A stretch of 27,799 nucleotides of DNA from DATDCV01 sp036524155 (lineage in GTDB: Bacteria > Verrucomicrobiota > Verrucomicrobiia > Limisphaerales > UBA8199): NCBI GenBank assembly GCA_036524155.1, contig DATDCV010000061.1, forward strand, positions 1 to 27,799, written 5' to 3'. How positions within the stretch are numbered: the stretch's first letter is position 1; every line of letters starts with the position of its first letter. The notes beneath the pieces were generated by a model. It was not told the DNA's origin, searched no databases, and was given only the letters and a program-made list of their open reading frames with translations. Below are positions 7,878 to 14,888 of the stretch, in pieces. A program made the position numbers and the translations under genes.

Positions 7878-7979
7878 GGCGCGCGGACTTCAGTCCGCAG
7901 CAAGAGCCGTCAACAGGTGCCCCCACATTCTAAACGCAACGGTTACTGGGGCATTGCTGCGGACTGAAGTCCGCGCGCC
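7878..7979. repeat. Palindromic repeat, family B copy 2 (inverted relative to copy 1)
   Basis: The arms 7878-7902 and 7955-7979 are the same perfect 25-bp inverted repeat as copy 1. Read as reverse complement, the centre aligns with copy 1 almost throughout, so the copy is inserted in the opposite direction. It sits between two convergent genes (pseudopilin and thioredoxin-like protein), where it could also act as a two-way terminator. TTCATGGAAAGG at 8002-8013 recalls the tail of family C repeats. Confidence 0.88.
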
Positions 7980-8042
7980 TGGACCGACGGACCCTGCGGT
8001 TCATGGAAAGGAGGCTGGAGCGGATCCGCCTCCAGGAACCTC

Positions 8043-9173
8043 TCAGTACGTCATCTGCAAACGGAAGTATCCACTGCCTGAAGTGGGCACCTGCACCAAG
8101 TTAGTGCCATTGACGACGATCGGTTGAGTGGGCCAGGGGGTCCAGATCGGATTGTTCAAACTAGCGGTGCTTTCGAGCGTGAACGGGACCACGCCTGCCG
8201 GCCACCTCAGCGTCATCTGACCGTTCTCCATCTCACCTTGCAGGGTGGTATCGCGATAAAGGAGCGGAATAATCTGTGTTTCAAATTCTGTCCCGGTCTG
8301 GCTCCCGACGTACTTCTTCCGGATGTAGTTCTGCCGGTCGATGATGAAGGTAGTGGGGACTCCTCCGATGCCGCCGAAGGCTGCTTCATTGGCGGGAGTC
8401 GACATTACGATTTGGTAATTGATCGTCGGTGTGAACGAGGCCAGGAAATTGAGCACTCCTTGGGGAGTATCGTACCACCACGACACGTCCGCGCCAATAA
8501 TTACGAAACCGTCCGACCGATATTTGTCCTGTAAGGCAACCATGTCTGGCATCTCGGCCAGGCAGGGACCGCAGGTCGTTCCCCAGAAATTGTACATCAC
8601 GACCTTGCCGGAATAGTCGGTCGAACGGATTATGGTTCCATTAGGGGCCGGTAACTGCCAGGCCGGAGCCAGCGACGCCGGCAGGGCCGGCGGCGGGGGC
8701 TGCTGCACTTTCAACGTAATGCTGCCGGTATCGCCTGCAAAACCGTCAACCGCGATCTGGTAGGTCTGCCCCGCCACGGCGGTGAAGATGACCTTGCTGG
8801 TGTACACCCCGGCGTCGAAATCTTCGTCGTCGTTGCTCGCCACTGTCGATAGCCCGGATACCGCGGCGCCCAGGTAAACGCCCAGGATCGTGTCGAAGCT
8901 GCTTCCTTTGAGGCTCACCTGGACCGGTCCCGACGCCGACGCGCTCCACGACCACCAAACGGACGCTCCACCCGGGTTGTCCGCGTGGTTAGGCTCGCCG
9001 GCTTCTTTCGTGGCGTTGATGTTGCTGCCGTAGACCGTGACGTTAGTGCCGCTGATTGCCGTGCGGTTCGCGAACATGTTGTTGACCGGTTGCCCCTGGG
9101 CCCATCCGGTGCCCAGCCATAACACGACGGGCAAAGTCATTCGGGTCAAAAGGGAACGAAGATCATATTTCAT
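8043..9173 (-). CDS. Secreted TlpA-like thioredoxin-fold protein with N-terminal beta domain
   Basis: The 376-residue product has a signal peptide (1 to about 27, ending WAQGQ). A beta domain (about 30-157) follows, with PGGASVWWSWSASASGPVQV, SSFDTILGVY and VASNDDEDF, a pre-peptidase/PPC-like module often found on secreted verrucomicrobial proteins. A redoxin domain (about 168-310) carries NFWGTTCGPCLAEMP with the active-site pair Cys201 and Cys204, and GGVPTTFIIDR holding the cis-Pro loop. The end (about 320-376) is the common FTLESTASLNNPIWTPW...GYFRLQ module. It probably reduces or forms disulfides outside the cytoplasm. The start is at 9173 because GAAAGG lies about 6 bases upstream and the signal peptide begins there. 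It is divergent from the NtrC-type regulator; the 227-bp gap between them shows no clear promoter. Confidence 0.88.
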   Translation of the reverse strand: MKYDLRSLLTRMTLPVVLWLGTGWAQGQPVNNMFANRTAISGTNVTVYGSNINATKEAGEPNHADNPGGASVWWSWSASASGPVQVSLKGSSFDTILGVYLGAAVSGLSTVASNDDEDFDAGVYTSKVIFTAVAGQTYQIAVDGFAGDTGSITLKVQQPPPPALPASLAPAWQLPAPNGTIIRSTDYSGKVVMYNFWGTTCGPCLAEMPDMVALQDKYRSDGFVIIGADVSWWYDTPQGVLNFLASFTPTINYQIVMSTPANEAAFGGIGGVPTTFIIDRQNYIRKKYVGSQTGTEFETQIIPLLYRDTTLQGEMENGQMTLRWPAGVVPFTLESTASLNNPIWTPWPTQPIVVNGTNLVQVPTSGSGYFRLQMTY

Positions 9174-9400
9174 AAGGGCCTTTCGAATATGCGTGCCTGC
9201 ACAACACACTGTGAACTCCTGGATTGCTAACCCCTGAGAGATTAGCCCCCTGCGCTATCGGGTCAAGGCTTTTTCCGCCATCGGAGCCTCGACCATTTCT
9301 ACTCGTTATCTGCCGTTCAGCACGTGGGAATTTGTCAGTTGTTTATGCCGCCCCCCGTGTCTAACCTGTTTGGTGAAACGGCCCTGTTGCGGCCTTTAGG

Positions 9401-10756
9401 ATGACCCCGACCCTGTTAATAGTCGATGATGAGAAAACTCAACGCGAGGGCCTGCGCGCCGCGCTCGAGGATCATTACGATGTATACCTGGCCGAGGACG
9501 TCAAGAGCGCGACGGAACTGCTCGAAAAGGAGCACTTCGATGTGCTGCTGACTGATTTTCGCCTGCCTTCGGAGGATGGCATGAAGCTGATCGGTCGGGC
9601 TAAATCACTTTCCCGGCCGCCGGTGTGCATCCTGATGACGGCCTATGGCTCGGAGGAACTTGCGGTCGAGGCGATGAAACGCGGCGCGGACGATTACATC
9701 GCCAAAGCGAAGCTGCAGATCGACGAGCTGGAGATGCGGATCAGCCGGGCGCTGCGGCAGCAACGTCTGGAGACGGAGAACGTGTCTCTGCGGCGTCAGC
9801 TCGACTCCAGGTTCCAGGTCGAGAATGTCATCGGCGAGTCCGCGGCCATGCGCGAGGTGCTTGAGATCGTGCGGCAGGTCGCACCCACGCCCGCCACCGT
9901 CCTGCTACAGGGTGAAAGCGGCACCGGCAAAGAACTCGTCGCCAAGACGATCCATCAACTGAGTCCCCGCGCGCAACAGCTCATGGTGACTGTTCATTGC
10001 GCCGCACTGGCTCCCACACTTCTGGAGAGCGAACTGTTCGGCCATGAAAAGGGCGCGTTTACCGGGGCTCACGAGAGACGCATCGGGCGTTTTGAACAAG
10101 CTCAGGGAGGTACTTTGTTCCTCGACGAGATCGGCGAGCTGGACGCCTCGACCCAGATTAAGCTGCTGCGTTTCCTGGGGGAACGCACCTTTGAGCGCGT
10201 CGGCTCCAACAAGACCATCACTGCGGACGTGCGCCTGGTGGCGGCCACCAATAAGAACGTGGCGGAGCTGGTCAAGTCAGGATCGTTTCGAGAAGACCTT
10301 TTTTTCCGGCTGCGCGTGGTTGAAATCTGGCTGCCGCCGCTTCGAGAACGCGCCGAGGACCTCCCGCTGCTCGCCCAATCGTTCTTGAGAGAATTCGCGC
10401 AGCAGACGGCAAAACCTGTCGCCGGCCTAACCGCCGACGCGCTGGAACTGCTGCTTCGCTACCAGTGGCCGGGCAACGTTCGCGAATTGCGCACGGCGAT
10501 GGAGCACGCCGTGGTTATGTGCCGGGGCGAGAAAATCACAGCCCGCGATCTCCCGCCCTGGATTAGAAACGCTCCCGCCGCAAAACAGAACCAGACCGGC
10601 CCGTCAAACCAGGCGCTCACCCTCAAGGAAGCCGAGAAGGAACTCATCGTCCGAGCCCTCAAGGAAACCGACGGCAACCGCACCCTCGCTGCCCGAAACC
10701 TCGGCATGAGCCGCCGCACGCTTCACCGCAAGCTCAAGACCTACGTGATCGAGTAG
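9401..10756 (+). CDS. Sigma-54-dependent response regulator, NtrC family
   Basis: Three domains are clear in the 451 residues. The receiver domain (1 to about 120) has the acidic pair D9-D10, the phospho-acceptor D52 in LLTDFRLP, and Lys near 101. The AAA+ domain (about 142-370) has Walker A GESGTGKE near 171, the sigma-54 contact loop GAFTGA near 217, and Walker B GTLFLDEIGEL near 237. A Fis-type helix-turn-helix is at about 425-446 (GNRTLAARNLGMSRRTLHRK). It opens sigma-54 promoters after phosphorylation. No sensor kinase gene lies beside it, so its partner is elsewhere. I found no convincing -24/-12 site near it to name a target. Confidence 0.95.
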   Translation: MTPTLLIVDDEKTQREGLRAALEDHYDVYLAEDVKSATELLEKEHFDVLLTDFRLPSEDGMKLIGRAKSLSRPPVCILMTAYGSEELAVEAMKRGADDYIAKAKLQIDELEMRISRALRQQRLETENVSLRRQLDSRFQVENVIGESAAMREVLEIVRQVAPTPATVLLQGESGTGKELVAKTIHQLSPRAQQLMVTVHCAALAPTLLESELFGHEKGAFTGAHERRIGRFEQAQGGTLFLDEIGELDASTQIKLLRFLGERTFERVGSNKTITADVRLVAATNKNVAELVKSGSFREDLFFRLRVVEIWLPPLRERAEDLPLLAQSFLREFAQQTAKPVAGLTADALELLLRYQWPGNVRELRTAMEHAVVMCRGEKITARDLPPWIRNAPAAKQNQTGPSNQALTLKEAEKELIVRALKETDGNRTLAARNLGMSRRTLHRKLKTYVIE

Positions 10757-10783
10757 CGTGAGACGGCAGGATCCCCTCCTGGC

Positions 10784-10860
10784 TCGGAGCGCCGAGTTGC
10801 ACTCGGCTTAACAGCCGCCGTCCTCTCGCCTCAGCCGATTAGAAATCGACGCTCCTACCG
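10784..10860. repeat. Palindromic element, family A copy 3 (shortened, diverged)
   Basis: It carries the same core as the other family A copies: TCGGAGCGCCGAGTTGCACT then CGGCTTA on the left, and GCCGATTAGAAATCG then CGCTCC on the right. The outer arms (TCAGTCTTGGG in the other copies) are not conserved and no flanking direct repeat is visible, so it looks like an older copy. It lies just downstream of the regulator gene. Confidence 0.75.
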
Positions 10861-10922
10861 ATAGCTGGGGCGGTACAGACAGCGCTGGCTTCTAGTCGCC
10901 TTTTTGAGTAAAGGAGAGGGCG

Positions 10923-11885
10923 ATGAACAATAACAAATTGTCGCGGCGCGAAGCGATCACCAGGACCGGGCTGCTCGTCGGGGCTGCGGCGGTATGCCAC
11001 CAGCCCCAAAGCGACGCGGCCGGGGCCTCGTCAAATCCTCCCGGGGCCCGGCCATTTTGTTTTTCGCTCAACACCGCTACGTTGCGCGGGCACAAGCTCG
11101 GGATCGTCAAGGAAATAGAAATTGCGGCTGCGGCTGGTTATGACGGCATCGAGCCCTGGGTCGAGGCCGTTCAACAATATGAGAAGAGCGGCGGATCATT
11201 GAGTGACCTCAAAAAACGGATAAGCGACTCGGGCCTTAAGGTCGAAGGGGCCATCGGCTTTCCCGAATGGATCGTGGACGACGACGCTCGACGCGCGCAG
11301 GGCCTGGAGCGCGCCAAAGCGGAGATGGACCTGATGGCGCGGATCGGGGGAAAGCGATTTGCCGCGCCGCCGGCCGGGGCCACGAAATTGCCGAAGCTGG
11401 ATCTGGTAAAGGCCGCGGAACGTTACCGCGCGCTGCTTGAAGCCGGCGACCAGATTGGCATCGTGCCCGAGCTTGAGCTTTGGGGTTTCTCCCAAAACAT
11501 GAACCGGCTGGGGGAGTGCGCCGGGGTGGCAATCGAAACCGGCCATCCGAAAGCGTGTGTGCTGCCGGATATTTTTCATTTGTACAAAGGCGGATCGGAT
11601 TTTCATGGCCTGGCGCTGCTGAGCTCGTCCATGGTTCAGGTCCTGCACATGAATGACTACCCGGCCGAACCGCCCCGGGAAAAAATCGACGACAGTTATC
11701 GCATTTATCCAGGTGACGGCACCGCGCCGGTGGTCGAAATCGTCCGTTTAATGAGCCAGACCGGCGGCCAAAAGGTCCTTTCCCTGGAGCTTTTCAACCG
11801 CAAGCTCTGGACCCAGGACCCTCTTGAAGTGGCCAAAACCGGGCTGGCAAAAATGAAAGCGGTGGCCGCGAAGGCCATCGGCTGA
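10923..11885 (+). CDS. Tat-exported sugar phosphate isomerase/epimerase-like TIM-barrel protein
   Basis: The 320-residue protein starts with SRREAITRTGLLVGAAAV (residues 7-24), a twin-arginine export signal. The body is an AP-endonuclease-2/xylose-isomerase type TIM barrel: GYDGIEPWVE after strand two, PELELWGFSQN, LPDIFHLYKGGSD, VLHMNDYP and LSLELFN. These hold the Glu, Asp, His and Glu residues expected to bind the metal. Such enzymes interconvert sugars or sugar-like acids, here in the periplasm. The start is clear: AAAGGAGAGGG lies just before ATG. A hairpin (11942-11962, TGTGGGAGAA against TTCTCCACA with one bulge) lies 57 bases after the stop and may end transcription. The substrate is unknown. 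Confidence 0.88.
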   Translation: MNNNKLSRREAITRTGLLVGAAAVCHQPQSDAAGASSNPPGARPFCFSLNTATLRGHKLGIVKEIEIAAAAGYDGIEPWVEAVQQYEKSGGSLSDLKKRISDSGLKVEGAIGFPEWIVDDDARRAQGLERAKAEMDLMARIGGKRFAAPPAGATKLPKLDLVKAAERYRALLEAGDQIGIVPELELWGFSQNMNRLGECAGVAIETGHPKACVLPDIFHLYKGGSDFHGLALLSSSMVQVLHMNDYPAEPPREKIDDSYRIYPGDGTAPVVEIVRLMSQTGGQKVLSLELFNRKLWTQDPLEVAKTGLAKMKAVAAKAIG

Positions 11886-12014
11886 CCCGAGGCTGCGGAC
11901 CTTTCCACGAGCCTTCCGGGTAGCAGGGCGCTCTCCGCTTTTGTGGGAGAACATTCTCCACACATGTTCGCGCATTGGACCCCTGGCCCCTTGCAGCGCA
12001 AGCGATCGCCTGTT

Positions 12015-12078
12015 CCCCTCTCCTCGGGGAGAGGGGTAGGGGTGAGGGGGAATTTCTTGAGCTCGTTCATGGAAAGGG
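12015..12078. repeat. Family C repeat copy 1: purine/pyrimidine hairpin plus conserved tail
   Basis: CCCCTCTCC (12015-12023) pairs with GGAGAGGGG (12028-12036) around a TCGG loop, followed by a purine-rich GTAGGGGTGAGGGGG. The tail TTCATGGAAAGG begins about 30 bases later. Copy 2 at 14723-14797 has the same order. The hairpin is very stable but is not followed by T residues. It lies in the 11886-12178 gap between two co-directional genes. Confidence 0.7.
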
Positions 12079-12178
12079 GACAGGGAAAAGGTGGCACTTG
12101 TTTTGGGTAAGGTCCCTGCCGCCACTGCGTGCGGCCAACTGAATTTCCTCGCCGTCTTCCCTCACCGGTCTGAGAATC

Positions 12179-13099
12179 ATGCTCGTGAGCAAACACCGCT
12201 GGTTCAGAGTCTGCCTCCTGTTGCCAGCCCTGGTCATCGTGCTGGTGTGCGCTTGTGCGCAGCCCGCCCGACCGGTCAACCACAGCGAGAACCCAGCGCT
12301 GCGGCCCGAGGATTCTGCTCTCCGTCGTACAAACACCGGACAGACGCAGGGAACAGTCGTTCCTAACACCTCCGCGCTCGGCATGGAAGTCCGCTACGGC
12401 GCGGTCATTCGAGGCCCTCGTGATCGCAAGCGACTGGCGTTGGTATTCACCGGTCATGAATTCGCCGAAGGTGCCGAGTCGATTCTCAACCAACTGGCTC
12501 GGCATCGAGCGAAAGCATCGTTCTTCCTTACTGGCGATTTCCTGCGCAACCCGTCATTCGTGGGCCTGGTCGGCAGGATGGTGAAGGATGGGCACAAACT
12601 GGGCCCGCATTCGGATAAGCACCTGCTGTACTGCTCGTGGGAAAAAGACAGGAAGACACTGGTCAGCCGCGAGCAGTTTGAAACCGATCTGTCTGCGAAC
12701 CTTAACGAGCTGCAAAAGCAGGCCCCGGAACAGTCATTCCGGTATTTCCTGCCTCCTTACGAGCATTACAACCAGCAAATCACCGATTGGGCCCGAACCC
12801 TGCAGCTCGTTCTTGTCAACTTCACGGCCGGGACTCGTTCGACTGCCGATTACACTGGCGAAGCCGACGCCAACTTCGTCTCCACCGCCGACATTTTCGA
12901 GAGCATTGTGCGGAAGGAGCGGCAGGATCCCGACGGGCTGCGTGGTTTCATCTTGTTGCTGCATCTGGGGGCTGGACCGGGTCGGGCCGACAAATTCCAC
13001 GCGCGGTTCGGCGAATTGCTCGATTTCCTGGCGGCGAAGGGGTACCAGCCCGTGACTCTGCAGGAACTGCTCGAGTCGCAAGGCCTGAGGGGCCGCTAG
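12179..13099 (+). CDS. NodB-like polysaccharide deacetylase lipoprotein
   Basis: The 306-residue product has a hydrophobic leader (about 10-26) ending in a VCA-C type lipobox. The catalytic region (about 85-290) follows the NodB fold: RLALVFTGHEFAEGAESIL (motif 1), KASFFLTGDFLRNPSF, DGHKLGPHSDKHLLYC (motif 2, with metal ligands His144 and His148), FRYFLPPYEHYN (motif 3) and LLLHLG (motif 5). In classical NodB enzymes motif 1 is TFDDG; here the position reads FTGHE. The subfamily I remember with FTGxEFAEG and GPHSDKHLLYC is a distinct group of carbohydrate-active lipoproteins, so the change is probably a family trait. It probably removes acetyl groups from a surface or food polysaccharide. The start at 12179 has only a weak binding site. 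Confidence 0.83.
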   Translation: MLVSKHRWFRVCLLLPALVIVLVCACAQPARPVNHSENPALRPEDSALRRTNTGQTQGTVVPNTSALGMEVRYGAVIRGPRDRKRLALVFTGHEFAEGAESILNQLARHRAKASFFLTGDFLRNPSFVGLVGRMVKDGHKLGPHSDKHLLYCSWEKDRKTLVSREQFETDLSANLNELQKQAPEQSFRYFLPPYEHYNQQITDWARTLQLVLVNFTAGTRSTADYTGEADANFVSTADIFESIVRKERQDPDGLRGFILLLHLGAGPGRADKFHARFGELLDFLAAKGYQPVTLQELLESQGLRGR

Positions 13100-13121
13100 C
13101 TCGGGTGGTTGCAGCGAGCAT

Positions 13122-13730
13122 TCATAATTTCGGCACGTGGCCGATGACCTTGGCGGGGATGCCGCCGACAATGGCGCCGGCTGGCACGTCGCTGGTCACG
13201 ATGGCACCCGCTCCCACGACCGCTCCGCGCCCCACGGTTACTCCTTTTAATACCATCGCTCGTGCGCCAATCCATACGTCCGGCTCGATGACGACTGGAG
13301 CCACCCCGATGCTCGAGATATCCAACTCGTGTCTTTTAACGGGATCCAGCGGATGGAAATCCGAATCGTAGACCGCGGCATCTGCGCCGATGAGCACCCG
13401 GTCCCCGATACAGACTCGCTTCGCCGCATAGAGGACGGCTCCGGAAATGCCTACTTCATCTCCCACTACCAGTTCAGCTCCGGGCAGACAGGCGCATAAC
13501 GCGGTCCGATGCGATACGCCGGCAGGGTTCTCGGCGAGCTCGTTGGTGATGGAAACATTCCTTCCGAGCCGAATCACAGCCGACGGATGACGTCGAATGA
13601 CCGGGGACGACCCGAGGCGCAATCCGGACCCGTACTCCACTCCGTAGCTGCGAAGCACGCGCCGCGCCCAAAAACCGCCCAGAGTCCAGCGGGCGCGGCG
13701 TGAGAGGAATATGAGACCGCGGATAAGCAT
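13122..13730 (-). CDS. Left-handed beta-helix (hexapeptide) acyltransferase
   Basis: The 202-residue protein is built of hexapeptide turns, for example AELVVGDEVGISGAVL, RVCIGDRVLIGADAAV and APVVIEPDVWIGARAMVLKG, followed by VTVGRGAVVGAGAIVTSDVP. It ends with the IVGGIPAKVIG signature of WcaF/LacA/CysE-type O-acetyltransferases. The loop YDSDFHPLDP puts the expected catalytic His at position 126. It transfers an acetyl group from acetyl-CoA to a sugar, most likely during exopolysaccharide or glycan building. It is divergent from the WecG/TagA/CpsF glycosyltransferase with a 63-bp gap, which supports a shared polysaccharide role. The ATG at 13730 gives a natural N-terminus with a short amphipathic helix. 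Confidence 0.9.
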   Translation of the reverse strand: MLIRGLIFLSRRARWTLGGFWARRVLRSYGVEYGSGLRLGSSPVIRRHPSAVIRLGRNVSITNELAENPAGVSHRTALCACLPGAELVVGDEVGISGAVLYAAKRVCIGDRVLIGADAAVYDSDFHPLDPVKRHELDISSIGVAPVVIEPDVWIGARAMVLKGVTVGRGAVVGAGAIVTSDVPAGAIVGGIPAKVIGHVPKL

Positions 13731-13793
13731 TCAGTTGTGGGGGTTGATTCTGCCGGTGCGTTTCGTCAAAATCCAGCCCGGAGTGCGTGGAAT

Positions 13794-14579
13794 ATGAATA
13801 TCGAGCCGGCGGCAATCCGCCGCGCCAACGTGCTCGGGGTTGGCGTCAGCGCGATCGACCTCGACATTGCGGCGGCAGTCCTGACCGCTGCCGCCGAACG
13901 CAAGTTGAAGGGCTACGTCTGTGTCACCGGCGTCCACGGCGTGAGCGAGGCGCAGGCGGACCCGGAGTTTCGCTCAATCCTCAACTCGGCTCTGCTCAAC
14001 ACCCCGGATGGCATGCCGATGGTCTGGATGGGACGGCTACAGGGATTTCGACAGATGAGCCGCGTCTATGGGCCTGACTTGATGCTGCGTCTCTGCGAGG
14101 CAAGCGCGGCCCAAGAAATGACCCACTTTTTCTACGGTGGAGCGGACGGGGTCGCGCCGGAGCTGCAGCAACGGCTCGAACGCCGGTTCCCCCGCCTGAA
14201 GGTCGTGGGCACCTACACCCCGCCATTCCGGCCGCTCACTGCCCGGGAGCAGGACGAACTTGTCCGATTGGTCGCCCGCCTCAGGCCCGACTTCTTCTGG
14301 GTCGGCCTCAGCACGCCCAAACAGGAAAAGTTCATGGCACAGTTCTATAAGAAACTGGATGCGACTGTGTTTCTCGGCGTTGGCGCGGCCTTTGATTTTC
14401 ATGCCGGGCGCGTCAGGCAAGCACCGCGGTGGATGCAACGCAGCGGTTTGGAATGGCTGTTCCGAGTCGCCTGTGAGCCGCGCCGGCTCTGGAAGCGCTA
14501 CCTCAAGAATAATCCGGTTTTCCTCGGCCGCGCCTTCTGCCAGCTAACCGGGATCAAGAAATACCCGGCTCCGGGCTAG
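13794..14579 (+). CDS. WecG/TagA/CpsF family glycosyltransferase (GT26)
   Basis: Members move N-acetylmannosamine or a related sugar onto a lipid-linked acceptor during wall polymer, enterobacterial common antigen or exopolysaccharide synthesis. The 261-residue protein shows the family core: VCVTGVHGVSEAQADPEF, LLNTPDGMPMVWMGRL (69-84, with the conserved Asp72), RVYGPDLM (90-97), FFYGGADGVAPEL, DFFWVGLSTPKQEKFM, FLGVGAAFDFHAG and QRSGLEWLFRVACEPRRLWKRY. The last stretch is the basic membrane-associating end. GGAG lies about 10 bases before the ATG at 13794. The open frame extends 19 codons upstream, but that extension is not family-like. Expression is opposite to the acyltransferase gene. Confidence 0.93.
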   Translation: MNIEPAAIRRANVLGVGVSAIDLDIAAAVLTAAAERKLKGYVCVTGVHGVSEAQADPEFRSILNSALLNTPDGMPMVWMGRLQGFRQMSRVYGPDLMLRLCEASAAQEMTHFFYGGADGVAPELQQRLERRFPRLKVVGTYTPPFRPLTAREQDELVRLVARLRPDFFWVGLSTPKQEKFMAQFYKKLDATVFLGVGAAFDFHAGRVRQAPRWMQRSGLEWLFRVACEPRRLWKRYLKNNPVFLGRAFCQLTGIKKYPAPG

Positions 14580-14722
14580 CTGCGCGGTTCTTGTCCTGAC
14601 TCAATCCTTGCCCTGCACTTTGTGCCGCCTCCGCTCGAAACGGGGCCAAATTGGGCGACAAGGTGAGAATTCCCCGAACTGTGGCTCCGCGCTTTGAAAT
14701 CCAGAACCGGCCGAGTCCGTCT

Positions 14723-14797
14723 CCCTCTCCTCCACTGGAGGAGAGGGTCGGGGAGAGGAGGCCCTTTTGTTCTTCCGCAACGAGGTTTATGGAAAGG
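14723..14797. repeat. Family C repeat copy 2
   Basis: CCCTCTCCTCC (14723-14733) pairs with GGAGGAGAGGG (14737-14747), an 11-bp stem with a 3-base loop. It is followed by TCGGGGAGAGGAGG and, about 40 bases on, TTTATGGAAAGG. The order and the tail match copy 1. The rest of the 309-bp gap 14580-14888 shows no gene. Confidence 0.7.
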
Positions 14798-14888
14798 CGG
14801 AAGTTGTCTATGCCGGCCGAGCGGCTTCAATAGCTAAGATGCTCGCGTTCGAGCTTGAGGCTGCTCGTCGTCCCCCTATCATCCTAAC

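Noticed and set aside
12092..12107. Possible sigma-54 promoter (TGGCAC...TTGG) before the deacetylase gene
   Set aside because: The -12 part lacks the required GC dinucleotide, and the match lies in a repeat-derived stretch.
11705..12505. 266-residue minus-strand frame across the isomerase end and repeat C1
   Set aside because: It crosses a repeat and two real genes and shows no domain.
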